A DNA stretch of 64,000 bases from NCBI RefSeq assembly GCF_000484635.1, contig NZ_AXVM01000001.1, forward strand, positions 682,001 through 746,000, read 5' to 3'. This document shows positions 37,005 through 45,996 of this stretch, in pieces. The notes beneath the pieces are model-generated. The model was given only the letters and a program-made list of their open reading frames with translations. It was not told where the DNA came from and ran no database searches. Position numbers and translations under genes: made by a program. This stretch comes from Comamonas badia DSM 17552 (lineage in GTDB: Bacteria > Pseudomonadota > Gammaproteobacteria > Burkholderiales > Burkholderiaceae_C). How positions within the stretch are numbered: position 1 is the stretch's first letter; each line of letters begins with the position of its first letter.

Positions 37005-38699
37005 ATGCCCAGCACTTCACGGATTTTTCGCCTCAACGCCTTGCTGGCGGCCACGGCCATCGGCCTGACCGGCTGCTTCGGCGGCGGCAGCGACGATGGA
37101 CCCGCCCCGGCGCCAGCGCCAGCGCCAGCGCCCGCTCCGGCGCCCGCGCCCGCGCCGGGCAGCGTCACGCTGTCGGGCCAGGTCACGCGCAATGCGGCGC
37201 TGCAGAATGTCGTGGTCTGCCTGGACACCAATGCCAACAACCAGTGCGACACCGGTGAACCCGCGTCGGCACCGACCAGCGCGGATGGCATGTATTCGCT
37301 TTCCGCCACCGAGGCGCAGGCTGCGGCATCCCGGCTGATCGCCATCGTGCGCGCGGGCGATGCCAGCGCCGCCACCACGGCCATCGACGCCGCCAACCCG
37401 GGGCAGGCAACCACGTCTGTCGACTACGTCCTGACCCGGCCCGCGGGATCGGCTGGCGGCATCAACCCGCTCACCACGCTCGTGCAGGCGGGCGTCGCCG
37501 CCGGCATGACGGAGGCCGCGGCACGCGGCAACGTCGCCATCCAGCTGGGCATCGCCCAGGCCAAGATCGATGGCTACCAGGACGATCCCGCCTATGGCAC
37601 CACCGTGCAGGACAGCGCGCGCGCCATGGCTGCCATGACCGCCAGAGCGATTCAAGCCGGAGCAACGCTGGAAGTTGGCGACCAGCAGGCCGCCGTGGCC
37701 ATGAGCCGGGCCGGCAACCAGCTCTCTTTCACGGATACCAGCAACTACTTCGTGCAGTCCCTGGAGTTCAACGCCAAGGCCGCCGGCGCCGATCTTCAGA
37801 CCTACTCCGACCAACGCAAGGGCGCCATCGGCGGCGTGCCGCGATCTGACGGCGGTACAAACAACGCGCTGTACAACACCGCCATGCTGAGCGCCACGGG
37901 TTGGCAGTACTGCAACCGCAGCGCACCGGCGAGCGTCACGCAAGGCAACCCCAGCCGCGCCGTGTACTGCGGCTCCCGGCCTTCGGTGAGCTTCAGCGAG
38001 GAACGCGCCGTGGCCGGCGAAGCCATGGCGGCGCTCGTGGCGCGCTGGCAGGCAGCGCCCGGCAACACCATCAACCCGGGCGCTTCGACGGCCAGCCTGA
38101 ACACCGCGCTGGGCGCGGCAAGCTTCCCTGCCGGGTCCATGGAAAGCCTCAGCACCAGCATGGTTCTCATGCCCCCCATGACCATAGACAACCTGCGCAG
38201 CCGCGCCATAGCGCAGGCCAGGGCAGCGTCGCTCGGCGCCCTGCCGGCAGGGTTCAAGACCGCCGATGTGGACCTGAGCAATCCGGGGCCGACCACCTTG
38301 TCTCTGGCGCTCGGCTCCGCGGCGCACAAGGCGATGCGCGTGGCCTTCGGCCCGGCCACGGATGCGAAGTCCGGTGCGGTGCAGTACTACGAGTGTGATC
38401 TGGACAACACGGACAACAATTTCGCCGTGCCGCCCAACTGCAAGACCACGACCACCGGCACCTACCGCATCGAGACCGTGAACGGCGCGCCCATCATGCG
38501 CTTTGCCGGCCATCCGGCGGTGGTGGATAGCGTGAACTACGCGGAGGTGGTCTACACCGAGATCGACTGGGGTGCCCCCACGGGTGTTTTTGTCTACCAG
38601 GCACGCCAGCCCAGAATGGACCTCAACTTCAACGCCACGCAGACCCGGCGCCTGAACCAGACGGCGTTGGATGCCATGCTGGCGCGGCTGGGGCTTTGA
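37005..38699 (+). CDS. Large secreted lipoprotein of unknown function
   Basis: 564 residues from ATG 37005, with AGGAGA upstream. Lipoprotein signal: Arg-containing start, hydrophobic core and lipobox LTGC (Cys at about residue 25), followed by GGGSDDG and an Ala-Pro spacer of about ten AP units. After the spacer comes a small beta-type domain with CLDTNANNQCDTGEP, an Asp/Asn-rich calcium-binding-like loop, and then a large Ala-rich region with no family I recognise. The C-terminal part has paired cysteines (YYECDLDN, PPNCKTTTTG). Probably anchored in the outer membrane. A strong terminator follows at 38716-38740. Confidence 0.85.
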   Translation: MPSTSRIFRLNALLAATAIGLTGCFGGGSDDGPAPAPAPAPAPAPAPAPAPGSVTLSGQVTRNAALQNVVVCLDTNANNQCDTGEPASAPTSADGMYSLSATEAQAAASRLIAIVRAGDASAATTAIDAANPGQATTSVDYVLTRPAGSAGGINPLTTLVQAGVAAGMTEAAARGNVAIQLGIAQAKIDGYQDDPAYGTTVQDSARAMAAMTARAIQAGATLEVGDQQAAVAMSRAGNQLSFTDTSNYFVQSLEFNAKAAGADLQTYSDQRKGAIGGVPRSDGGTNNALYNTAMLSATGWQYCNRSAPASVTQGNPSRAVYCGSRPSVSFSEERAVAGEAMAALVARWQAAPGNTINPGASTASLNTALGAASFPAGSMESLSTSMVLMPPMTIDNLRSRAIAQARAASLGALPAGFKTADVDLSNPGPTTLSLALGSAAHKAMRVAFGPATDAKSGAVQYYECDLDNTDNNFAVPPNCKTTTTGTYRIETVNGAPIMRFAGHPAVVDSVNYAEVVYTEIDWGAPTGVFVYQARQPRMDLNFNATQTRRLNQTALDAMLARLGL

Positions 38700-38715
38700 G
38701 GCATCAAACCATCGC

Positions 38716-38740
38716 AACCGCCCCACGGGGCGGTTTTTTT
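38716..38740 (+). terminator. Rho-independent terminator after the lipoprotein gene
   Basis: ACCGCCC (38717-38723), loop CACG, GGGCGGT (38728-38734), then a run of Ts through 38740. It closes the binding protein-kinase-regulator-lipoprotein block and isolates it from the housekeeping genes that follow. Confidence 0.9.
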
Positions 38741-38786
38741 CCGCCCACAATCCGCACTGCCCGTTGAGCGCATCCCCGCCAAAACC

Positions 38787-39371
38787 ATGCCCGCCACCCA
38801 TCTGCTCTACCTGCACGGCTTTCGCTCCTCGCCCCAGTCCACCAAGGCGCGCATGGTGGTGCGCGCGGTCGCGCAGCGGCATCCGCGGGTGCTGTTCTGG
38901 TGTCCGCAGCTGCCGCCCTCGCCACGCGAGGCGATGGCGCTGGTGGCGGCCGGCATCGCCGGCTGGCCCGGCGCCGGCATGGCGGTGATCGGCTCCTCGC
39001 TGGGCGGCTATTACGCCAGCTGGGTGGCGGGGCGCAAGCGCTGCACCAGCGTGCTGCTCAACCCGGCCATCCACCCGGCGCGGGACCTGGTGCAGTACAT
39101 CGGCGAGCAAAGCAGCTGGCACCAGCCCGAGGATCGCTTCTGGTTTCGCGAGGAATACATCGCCGAGCTGCAGGCGCTGGACCTGCGCTCCCACGCCCCC
39201 GCGGGGCGTGAACTGCTGGTGGCCGCCCAGGGCGACGAGGTGCTGGACTGGCGCGAAATGGTGGCGCGCTACCCGCAGGCCGAGCAGATCGTGCTGCAGG
39301 GCGGCGACCATGCGCTGTCCGGCTTCGAGGCGCTGCTCGACCGCGTGCTGGAGTTCTGCGCACTCGCATAG
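38787..39371 (+). CDS. YqiA-like alpha/beta-hydrolase (UPF0227 esterase)
   Basis: 194-residue small alpha/beta hydrolase. It starts MPATHLLYLHGFRSSPQSTKAR, with the oxyanion motif YLHGF; the nucleophile Ser is in VIGSSLGGYYASWVA, and the Asp (AAQGDEVLDW) and His (LQGGDHALSGFE) complete the triad. YqiA of E. coli hydrolyses short acyl esters. The natural substrate is unknown. Confidence 0.92.
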   Translation: MPATHLLYLHGFRSSPQSTKARMVVRAVAQRHPRVLFWCPQLPPSPREAMALVAAGIAGWPGAGMAVIGSSLGGYYASWVAGRKRCTSVLLNPAIHPARDLVQYIGEQSSWHQPEDRFWFREEYIAELQALDLRSHAPAGRELLVAAQGDEVLDWREMVARYPQAEQIVLQGGDHALSGFEALLDRVLEFCALA

Positions 39372-39443
39372 GGATGCCCTGCACGGCGGCGCAGGCTGCC
39401 GTATCCTTGGCGGGGTCATGCATTCCATCCTGTTTCCCACGCC

Positions 39444-40205
39444 ATGAAGATCGCCCTGCTCTCCGACCTGCACCTGTCCGTTCAACCCATGGAGCCGCCG
39501 CCCACCGATGCCGATGTGGTGGTGCTGGCCGGCGATCTGCACCGGCCCGGGCAGGCCATGGCCTGGGCGCGCCAGTACCGCCAGCCGACACTGTTCGTCG
39601 CCGGCAACCATGAATTTTTTGGCGGCGATCTGGTGGGCACGGACCGCGCCTTGCGCCAGCACGCCGCGGGCAGCCATGTGCGCATCCTGGAGCAGGACGA
39701 ATGGCACCACCAGGGCGTGCGCTTTCTCGGCTGCACGCTGTGGTCTGACTTTCGCCTGCTGGCCTCGCGCGAGGAGCGCGATGCGGCCATCGCCAAGATC
39801 ACCCAGTTCGCACGCGACTACACGCGCATCACGGTGGCGCCGGAATTTGCCGATTGCTTCACGCCGGCGGTGTCGCAACTGCTGTTCGACCAATCCGTCG
39901 CCTGGCTGGAAAAACGCTTTGCCGAGCCCTTCGATGGCCCCACCGTCGTCATCACGCACTTTGCGCCCGCGCGCGGCAGCATCGCCACCAAATTTGCCGG
40001 CTCGCCGATCAACGCGGCCTTCATTTCCGACCTGGAGCCGCAGATCCAGCGCTGGCAGCCCGCGCTGTGGCTGCACGGCCACGTGCACGACAGCTTCGAC
40101 TACCGCGTCGGCCGCACGCGCGTGGTGGCCAACCCGCGCGGCTACGCGCGCGACGGCGTGAACGAGAACGTGAATTTCGACCCGCAGCTGGTGCTGGAGG
40201 TTTGA
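39444..40205 (+). CDS. Calcineurin-like metallophosphoesterase
   Basis: 253 residues. Binuclear metal centre motifs in order: SDLHLS, VLAGDLHRPG, FVAGNHEFFGG, ITHFAPARGS and LHGHVHDSFD. It is a cytosolic phosphoesterase of unknown substrate, without signal peptide. It is followed after 30 bases by the RNB exonuclease, so a role in nucleotide or RNA metabolism is possible but unproven. Confidence 0.9.
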   Translation: MKIALLSDLHLSVQPMEPPPTDADVVVLAGDLHRPGQAMAWARQYRQPTLFVAGNHEFFGGDLVGTDRALRQHAAGSHVRILEQDEWHHQGVRFLGCTLWSDFRLLASREERDAAIAKITQFARDYTRITVAPEFADCFTPAVSQLLFDQSVAWLEKRFAEPFDGPTVVITHFAPARGSIATKFAGSPINAAFISDLEPQIQRWQPALWLHGHVHDSFDYRVGRTRVVANPRGYARDGVNENVNFDPQLVLEV

Positions 40206-40235
40206 CGCCGCCCGCTGCATGGGAAAATTCACCCC

Positions 40236-42305
40236 ATGCATGCATTGTTTGAAGACGCGGGCAAGTTCCACGCCGGGCGCATCCTCTCCGAGACCGACAG
40301 CTCCGCCCAGGTGGAGCTGGCCAGCGGCAAGCGCGTCAAGGTCAAAAGCGCGGCCCTGCTGCTGAAGTTCGAGCAGCCAGCCCCCGATGACCTGCTGGCG
40401 CAGGCGCAGCAGATTGCCAGCACGGTGGAGCTGCCGCTGGCCTGGGAGTTCGCGCCCGAGGGCGAGTTCGGCTTTGCCGAGCTGGCGCACGAGTATTTTT
40501 CCGACAAGGCGCCGGCGCCGGAACTGGCCGGCATGCTGATGGCGCTGTTCGAGGCGCCGCATTATTTTCGCCGCGCCGGCAAGGGGCGGTTCAGGAAGGC
40601 GCCGCCGGAAATCGTGCAGCAGGCGCTGGCGGCGATCGAGAAGAAAAAGCAGGTGCAGGCGCAGATCGACGCCTGGGCTGGCGAACTCGCGGCGCGGACC
40701 TGCCCGGCGCCGATTCGCGAGCAGCTCTACAAAATCCTCTTCAAGCCGGACAAGAACGCGCCCGAATACAAGGCCGTGGTGGAGGCCAGCCGCGCCACGC
40801 ACAAGGCGCCGCTGGCGCTGCTGCAGGACGCGGGGGCGATGGCCTCGGCCTACGACTTTCATTGGCAGCGCTTTCTGTTTGAATGGTTTCCCAAGGGCAC
40901 GGGCTTTGCCCCGATGGCCGCGCCCGAGCCGCCGCAGGAGCTGCCGCTGGCGCCGGTCACGGCGTATTCGATCGACGACTCCGAAACCACCGAGATCGAC
41001 GACGCACTCTCGGTGCAGGGCCTGGGCAGCGGGCGCGTCATCGTGGGCATCCATATCGCCGCGCCTGGCCTGGCCATCCAGCCGGACGACGCGCTGGACG
41101 CGATCGCGCGCCAGCGCCTCTCCACCGTCTACCTGCCCGGCCACAAGATCACCATGCTGCCGCCCGAGGTGGTGCAGCTGTACACGCTGGATGCCGAGCG
41201 TGCCAACCCGGCGGTGTCGCTCTACGTCACCTATGACGAGGCGACGCTGGAGGTGCTCGCCAGGGAAACCCGGCTGGAGCGTGTGCAGGTGGCGATCAAC
41301 TTCCGCCACGACCGGCTCGACGCCATCGTGACCGAGGACTGGATCACGCACCCGGAAATTTCAAGCGAAAACACACCAAAACCCTTGCTAGACAAGCGCG
41401 AAGAGCTCACTTTTTTATACAAGCTGGCACGCCACCTGAAGGCACAGCGCGAAGAGGTACGCGGCAAGCCCGAGAACTTCAACCGGCCGGACTACACCTT
41501 CCGCCTTTCGGGCGGCACCGGCGATGAGCCCGACGGCAGCGAGACGGTATCGATAGCCACCCGCAAGCGCGGCGCGCCGCTGGATCTCATCGTCGCGGAG
41601 GCTGCCATCGTCGCCAACAGCAGTTGGGGCCGCATGCTGGCCGAGCACGGCGTACCCGGCATCTACCGCAGCCAGGCGAGCATCGCCCCCGGCGTGAAAG
41701 TGCGCATGGGCCTGAAGGCACTGCCGCACGCCGGCATAGGCGTGCCCTGCTACGCCTGGGCCACCTCGCCGCTGCGCCGCTACGTCGATCTGCTCAACCA
41801 GTGGCAGATCATCGCCTGCGTGCGCCACGGCACCACCGCGGCGCTGGCCGCTCCCTTCAAGCCCAAGGACGCGAGCCTGTTCGCCATCATCAGCAGCTTC
41901 GACGCCACCTACGGCGCCTACAACGCCTACCAATCGAGCATGGAGCGCTGGTGGACGCTGCGCTACCTCAAGCAGAACGCCATCACCGAGCTCGATGCCG
42001 CCGTGATCCGCGAAGGCATGAACGGCGACTTTCTGGTGCGCGCCGATGCGCTGCCGCTGGTGCTGCCCGTGCTCGGGGCACAAGGCCTGCCGCGTGGGGC
42101 GCGCGTGCGCGTGCATCTGGGCGTGGCCGACGAGATCACGCTGGAGATCAACGGCACGCTGGCCGGGCGGCTCGACGGTCCGCTGGACGCAAGCGATGAT
42201 GCGGTGATCGACGATGAAGACGCCGAAGCCCCGCAAGCCACGCTGTCGATTGCGGTGGATGTGAGCGAAGGCGCGGATGCCGCCGCGGAGGCCCCCGCGC
42301 CGTGA
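40236..42305 (+). CDS. RNase II/R-family exoribonuclease (RNB domain)
   Basis: 689-residue 3'-5' exoribonuclease. The RNB catalytic domain has AYSIDDSETTEIDDALSV with its metal-binding Asp cluster, PGHKITMLPPEVVQLYTL, and YAWATSPLRRYVDLLNQWQ with the conserved Arg. The N-terminal region is shorter than in E. coli RNase II and the C-terminal S1 domain is abbreviated. The segment SSENTPKPLLDKREELTFLY at about residue 378 is encoded by repeat copy D. The GTG start of the TonB-like gene overlaps its stop. Confidence 0.9.
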   Translation: MHALFEDAGKFHAGRILSETDSSAQVELASGKRVKVKSAALLLKFEQPAPDDLLAQAQQIASTVELPLAWEFAPEGEFGFAELAHEYFSDKAPAPELAGMLMALFEAPHYFRRAGKGRFRKAPPEIVQQALAAIEKKKQVQAQIDAWAGELAARTCPAPIREQLYKILFKPDKNAPEYKAVVEASRATHKAPLALLQDAGAMASAYDFHWQRFLFEWFPKGTGFAPMAAPEPPQELPLAPVTAYSIDDSETTEIDDALSVQGLGSGRVIVGIHIAAPGLAIQPDDALDAIARQRLSTVYLPGHKITMLPPEVVQLYTLDAERANPAVSLYVTYDEATLEVLARETRLERVQVAINFRHDRLDAIVTEDWITHPEISSENTPKPLLDKREELTFLYKLARHLKAQREEVRGKPENFNRPDYTFRLSGGTGDEPDGSETVSIATRKRGAPLDLIVAEAAIVANSSWGRMLAEHGVPGIYRSQASIAPGVKVRMGLKALPHAGIGVPCYAWATSPLRRYVDLLNQWQIIACVRHGTTAALAAPFKPKDASLFAIISSFDATYGAYNAYQSSMERWWTLRYLKQNAITELDAAVIREGMNGDFLVRADALPLVLPVLGAQGLPRGARVRVHLGVADEITLEINGTLAGRLDGPLDASDDAVIDDEDAEAPQATLSIAVDVSEGADAAAEAPAP
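41360..41421. repeat. Palindromic repeat, copy D, in frame inside the RNB gene
   Basis: TTCAAGCGAAAACACACC, core CCCTTGCTAGACAAGCGCG (41382-41400) and AGAGCTCACTTTTTTATAC. The stem is reduced (CTTG/CAAG), but the element has the layout and flanks of the better copies. It is AT-rich against its surroundings and codes for a Ser/Lys/Thr-rich loop in the exonuclease between ITHPEI and TFLYKLA. Confidence 0.6.
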
Positions 42306-43171
42306 GCTGGCGGCAGCACCTGCGCCAGTTCAGCACGCTGCAGATCGCGCTGGGCGTTTCGCTGGCGGTGCATGCGGCGCTGCTCTCGGTGCGCTTCGTG
42401 GCGCCGGCGGCGTTTGACCGCCTCTTTGAAGACACGCCGCTGGAGGTGATCCTCGTCAACGCCAAGGGCAAGGAAGCGCCGGAGAAGGCGCAGGCCGTGG
42501 CGCAGACCTCGCTGGCCGGCGGCGGCGACGCCGACAAGGGCCGCGCCACCAGCCCGCTGCCCTACTCCGCCCTGACCGCCATGGGCGACGACACCGAGGA
42601 CACGCAGAAGCAGATGGACCAGATGCTGCAGGAGCAGAACCAGCTGCTGACGCAGGTGCGGCGCCAGCTGGCCGTGATGCCCGAGCCCGATCCGCGCCAG
42701 GCCAGGCAAAGCCCCGAGGGCCGCGCGCAGGAAGAAAAACGCCGCCAGCTCATCCGCCTGCTGGCCGAGATTGAAAAGCGCGTGAACGAGGAAAACGCCC
42801 GCCCGCGCAAGCGCTACATCAGCCCCGCCACGCGCGAGGCGGTGTATGCGCTGTACTACGACCAGCTGCGCCGCAAGGTGGAGAACAAAGGCACGCGCAA
42901 CTTTCCCGAAGCGGGCGGCAAGAAGCTCTATGGCGATCTGGTGATGATTCTCACCGTGAACTTCGACGGCAGCGTGCTTTCGACCGAAATCGTGCAGGGC
43001 TCGGGCAACCGGCTGCTGGACAGCCGCGCCGAAGCCATCGCCCGCGCCGCCGGGCCGTTCGGCCCGTTCAACGCCGAGATGCGCGCCAAGACCGACCAGC
43101 TCGCCGTCGTCGCGCGTTTCAGGTTCACGCGCGAACAGGTGCTGCAAACCAAAGTCATGGAGCCGCAATGA
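42302..43171 (+). CDS. TonB-like energy-transducer/cell-envelope protein
   Basis: 289 residues from GTG 42302 (overlapping the previous stop). One N-terminal membrane helix (about 14-35, LQIALGVSLAVHAALLSVRF), a long charged coiled coil rich in Gln/Glu/Lys (about 95-190), then a TonB-type C-terminal domain (LYGDLVMILTVNFDGSVLSTEIVQGSGNRLLDSRAEAIARAAG). It lacks the Pro-Lys repeats of true TonB and no exbBD genes are nearby, so it may be a TolA-like or scaffold protein. It overlaps aroE by 4 bases. Confidence 0.8.
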   Translation: MSWRQHLRQFSTLQIALGVSLAVHAALLSVRFVAPAAFDRLFEDTPLEVILVNAKGKEAPEKAQAVAQTSLAGGGDADKGRATSPLPYSALTAMGDDTEDTQKQMDQMLQEQNQLLTQVRRQLAVMPEPDPRQARQSPEGRAQEEKRRQLIRLLAEIEKRVNEENARPRKRYISPATREAVYALYYDQLRRKVENKGTRNFPEAGGKKLYGDLVMILTVNFDGSVLSTEIVQGSGNRLLDSRAEAIARAAGPFGPFNAEMRAKTDQLAVVARFRFTREQVLQTKVMEPQ

Positions 43172-44010
43172 CAGGCACGGACCGCTACTGCGTCATGGGC
43201 CACCCCGTTGGCCACAGCCGCTCACCCTGGATACACGCGCGCTTCGCCGCGCTCACGGGCCAGACCCTCGACTACGGCGCGCAGCTGGTGGCGCTGGACG
43301 GCTTTGCCGCCGCGCTGCGCGACTTTGCCAACGCCGGCGGGCGCGGCTGCAACATCACCGTGCCCTTCAAGCACGAGGCCGCGCGGCTGGCCGACACCCG
43401 CAGCGAGCGCGTGGCGCAGGCGGGCGCGGCCAACACGCTGGTACTCGCCCACGGGCGCATCCACGCCGACAACACCGACGGCCTGGGGCTGGTGGCCGAC
43501 ATCGAGCAGGGCGCAGGCGTGCCGCTGGCCGGGCGCGATGTGCTGCTCATCGGCGCAGGCGGCGCCGCGGCCGGCGTGCTCGCGCCGCTGCTGGCGCGCG
43601 CACCGCGGCGCCTCGCCGTCTGCAACCGCACCCAGGCACGCGCCGAGGCGCTCGTCGAGCGCCACCTCGCGCTGGCAATGCTCACAAAAACAGAGCTTAC
43701 GGCGCTTGGCCAGCAAGCGCCAGAGACCGATTTCGATGTAATCATCAACGCCACCTCCAGCAGCCTCTCGGGCGGCGGCGTCCCGGTACCCGCCAGCGTG
43801 CTGCGCCCCGGCAGCCTGGCCTGCGACATGATGTATGGCGCCCCGGCACAGGGCTTTCTCGACTGGGCCACGCAGCATGGCGCCCACGCGCGCGACGGCC
43901 TGGGCATGCTGGTGCAGCAGGCGGCCGAATCCTTTTTGCTGTGGCGCGGCGTGCGCCCGCCCGCGGAGCAGGTGCTGGCCGAGTTGCGCGCGTTGCTGGC
44001 GCCAGCATGA
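43168..44010 (+). CDS. aroE: Shikimate 5-dehydrogenase
   Basis: Reduces 3-dehydroshikimate with NADPH in the aromatic pathway. 280 residues: GHPVGHSRSPWIHARFAALTG, catalytic Lys in NITVPFKHEAAR, Asp in HADNTDGLGLVADI, nucleotide-binding IGAGGAAAGVL, and DMMYGAPAQGFLDWA. The segment AMLTKTELTALGQQAPETDFDV between the NADP strand and IINATSSSL is encoded by repeat copy C and occupies a loop that is short in relatives. Overlaps mtgA (ATGA). Confidence 0.96.
   Translation: MTGTDRYCVMGHPVGHSRSPWIHARFAALTGQTLDYGAQLVALDGFAAALRDFANAGGRGCNITVPFKHEAARLADTRSERVAQAGAANTLVLAHGRIHADNTDGLGLVADIEQGAGVPLAGRDVLLIGAGGAAAGVLAPLLARAPRRLAVCNRTQARAEALVERHLALAMLTKTELTALGQQAPETDFDVIINATSSSLSGGGVPVPASVLRPGSLACDMMYGAPAQGFLDWATQHGAHARDGLGMLVQQAAESFLLWRGVRPPAEQVLAELRALLAPA
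43678..43738. repeat. Palindromic repeat, copy C, in frame inside aroE
   Basis: Perfect 8-bp stem GGCGCTTG (43701-43708) / CAAGCGCC (43714-43721) with loop GCCAG, flanked by TGCTCACAAAAACAGAGCTTAC and AGAGACCGATTTCGATG. Both stem ends carry paired substitutions relative to copy A (AGCG..CGCT becomes GGCG..CGCC). The open frame of aroE continues through it. Confidence 0.75.
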
Positions 44011-44729
44011 AGGGTCTCGTGCGCTGGCTGGCGCTGGTGCTGCTGGCGTTCCTCGCGCTGCAGCTTTTTTTCGTGCTCCGCATCGCGCTCATGGCGCGCA
44101 TCGACCCGGCATCGACCAGCTTTGAGCGCAGCGCGCTGTGGCAGCAATGGCGATCGCCAGGTTCGCTGCACTGGCAGCAGCAGTGGGTGCCTTACGCGCA
44201 GATTTCCGCGCAGCTCAAGCGCGCCGTCATCGCCTCCGAGGACGATGGCTTCGTGCAGCATGACGGCGTCGAGTGGACGGCGATCGAAAAGGCCTGGGAG
44301 CGCAATGCGGCCGCGCGCGAGCAGGCCCAGCAGCACCCAAAGCGGCACGCGCGCGCCCTGCGGCTGCGCGGCGGCTCCACCATCACCCAGCAGCTGGCCA
44401 AGAACCTGCTGCTCTCGGGCGAGCGCACGCTGGTGCGCAAGGGCCAGGAGCTGGTGCTGGCCTACACGCTGGAGTTTTTCCTGACCAAGCAGCGCATCCT
44501 GGAGCTCTACCTGAACCACGTCGAATGGGGCGACGGCATCTGGGGTGCCGAAGCCGCGGCGCGGCATTACTACCGCAAGCCCGCCAGCCAGCTCACCGCC
44601 CCCGAAGCCGCGCGCCTGGCCGTGATGCTGCCCGCGCCGCGCCGTTTCGAGAAAATGCCCCAGTCGGCCTACCTCGCCGGGCGCACGCGCACCATCCTGG
44701 CGCGCATGCCGGCGGCGCAACTGCCGTAA
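44007..44729 (+). CDS. mtgA: Monofunctional biosynthetic peptidoglycan transglycosylase
   Basis: Glycosyltransferase 51 enzyme without transpeptidase domain, polymerising lipid II. 240 residues from ATG 44007: membrane helix at about 8-28, then [17 protein letters not shown] with the catalytic Glu, [20 protein letters not shown], and [24 protein letters not shown]. Overlaps aroE by 4 bases, a conserved pairing in Burkholderiales. Confidence 0.95.
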   Translation: MKGLVRWLALVLLAFLALQLFFVLRIALMARIDPASTSFERSALWQQWRSPGSLHWQQQWVPYAQISAQLKRAVIASEDDGFVQHDGVEWTAIEKAWERNAAAREQAQQHPKRHARALRLRGGSTITQQLAKNLLLSGERTLVRKGQELVLAYTLEFFLTKQRILELYLNHVEWGDGIWGAEAAARHYYRKPASQLTAPEAARLAVMLPAPRRFEKMPQSAYLAGRTRTILARMPAAQLP

Positions 44730-44757
44730 GCTCCAAGCCTGTTTCTCACCCCGACCC

Positions 44758-45321
44758 ATGCGCATCCTCGGCATAGACCCCGGCCTGCAGACCACCGGCT
44801 TCGGCGTGCTGCAGGCCGACGGCATGCGGCTTTCCTACGTCGCCAGCGGCACCATACGCACCACAAAACGCGGCGGCGCTGATCTGGCGCTGGGCGATCT
44901 GCCGGGGCGGCTGAAGCTGCTTTTCGACGGCATCAGCGAGGTGGCCGAGCGCTACGCGCCCGACTGCGCGGCCGTCGAAATCGTCTTCGTCAACGTCAAC
45001 CCGCAGTCCACGCTGCTGCTCGGCCAGGCGCGCGGCGCGGCGCTGACGGCGCTGGTGCATGCCAATCTTCCGGTGGCCGAATACACCGCGCTGCAGATGA
45101 AGAAGGCCGTGGTGGGCCACGGACGCGCAGCGAAATCGCAGGTGCAGGAAATGGTGCGCCGGCTGCTGCACCTGCCCGGCCTGCCGGGCACCGATGCCGC
45201 CGACGCGCTGGGCCTGGCCATCACCCACGCCCACGCGGGCGCCGCCATGGCGCGCGTGGGCGAGGTGGCGCCGCTGCACCGGCGCCAGCATGCGATGTAC
45301 AAGGGTGGGCGCAGCTACTGA
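44758..45321 (+). CDS. ruvC: Holliday junction resolvase RuvC
   Basis: Endonuclease that resolves recombination junctions with RuvAB. 187 residues with the first catalytic Asp in [16 protein letters not shown], Glu in [23 protein letters not shown], and the C-terminal acidic pair in [16 protein letters not shown]. ruvA/ruvB are not in the following sequence; instead a long hairpin and a convergent RcnB-like gene occur. Confidence 0.96.
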   Translation: MRILGIDPGLQTTGFGVLQADGMRLSYVASGTIRTTKRGGADLALGDLPGRLKLLFDGISEVAERYAPDCAAVEIVFVNVNPQSTLLLGQARGAALTALVHANLPVAEYTALQMKKAVVGHGRAAKSQVQEMVRRLLHLPGLPGTDAADALGLAITHAHAGAAMARVGEVAPLHRRQHAMYKGGRSY

Positions 45322-45339
45322 TGCGCCGGGGGGTTGAGG

Positions 45340-45391
45340 GTTAGGCGTTAGGCGTTAGGCGTGAAATACCGGGGACGCCTAACGCCTAACG
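45340..45391. repeat. Heptamer array with a 17-bp perfect stem between ruvC and the RcnB-like gene
   Basis: Three tandem GTTAGGC units (45340-45360), then a spacer and the inverse complement. CGTTAGGCGTTAGGCGT (45346-45362) pairs perfectly with ACGCCTAACGCCTAACG (45375-45391), leaving a 12-base loop. It separates convergent genes and could terminate transcription in both directions, although neither side has a T tract. Confidence 0.75.
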
Positions 45392-45398
45392 AATGAAT

Positions 45399-45869
45399 TC
45401 AACGACTCAAAATGAGCTGCGCAATCACGCCGGTGGCAATGGCCACCAGCATGTAATCCGCACCGTACTGCACCCAGTGGTAGCCGCGCGGCGGCGGGCT
45501 CAGGCGGTGCCTGCGCCAGTCGCTCACCACGTACTGGTGCGAGCGGTATTGGTAAGGCACGCGATCACCACGGTACCAGCGGCGGTCGGGCCCCGCGCCG
45601 TAGCGTGGCGGCATGGGCCGGTGTTCAGGCGGGCGCCCATGGCTTTGCGGGGGGCGATGCTGTGCCGGTGGCCGTCCGTGGCTTTGCGATGGCCGCTGCG
45701 GCTGGGGCCGCGAACCCGGGCGCTGATCGTGGTGGCGCCGATCGTCGCGCGATTGGGCTCGTGCTTCCAACCCGCCCAGGCCCAGCGCCATGGCGACGCA
45801 GGCTGCAGCCAGGCCACGGCGGCGCAGCAGCGGGGCGGCGGTGGTGACGGATGAAACGGTTGCAGGCAT
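45399..45869 (-). CDS. RcnB-family periplasmic protein
   Basis: 156 residues from ATG 45867-45869, preceded by a strong AGGAGGG. Signal peptide (AAACVAMALGLGGLEARAQ), a His/Arg/Pro/Gln-rich low-complexity region with SHGRPP repeats, and a C-terminal RcnB domain (YRGDRVPYQYRSHQYVVSDWRRHRLSPPPRGYHWVQYGADYMLVAIATGVIAQLIL). RcnB in E. coli affects nickel and cobalt homeostasis; the His-rich part here could bind metal, which is an inference. Confidence 0.85.
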   Translation of the reverse strand: MPATVSSVTTAAPLLRRRGLAAACVAMALGLGGLEARAQSRDDRRHHDQRPGSRPQPQRPSQSHGRPPAQHRPPQSHGRPPEHRPMPPRYGAGPDRRWYRGDRVPYQYRSHQYVVSDWRRHRLSPPPRGYHWVQYGADYMLVAIATGVIAQLILSR

Positions 45870-45996
45870 GGCACCCTCCTTTGTGTAATGAACCATGGGG
45901 CCATCATGCCTTGCCAGACTTTGCAGGGCCAGCTGTTTTTCCAAGGTTTGCACGCCCTTACCTGAACTTTGCAAACGTTTCTGGCGGGACCATTCT

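Noticed and set aside
37110-37160. Ala-Pro codon repeat in the lipoprotein gene as a DNA repeat or CRISPR-like array
   Set aside because: It is a simple protein spacer (Ala-Pro units) after the lipobox, common in surface lipoproteins; no spacers or conserved direct repeats.
37017-41351. Very long open frame on the minus strand (over 1,400 codons) opposite the lipoprotein, esterase, phosphoesterase and RNB genes
   Set aside because: It runs antisense to four well-supported genes, has no recognisable domain and is rich in Arg, Gly, His and Ala. This is what high GC content gives in the frame opposite real codons.
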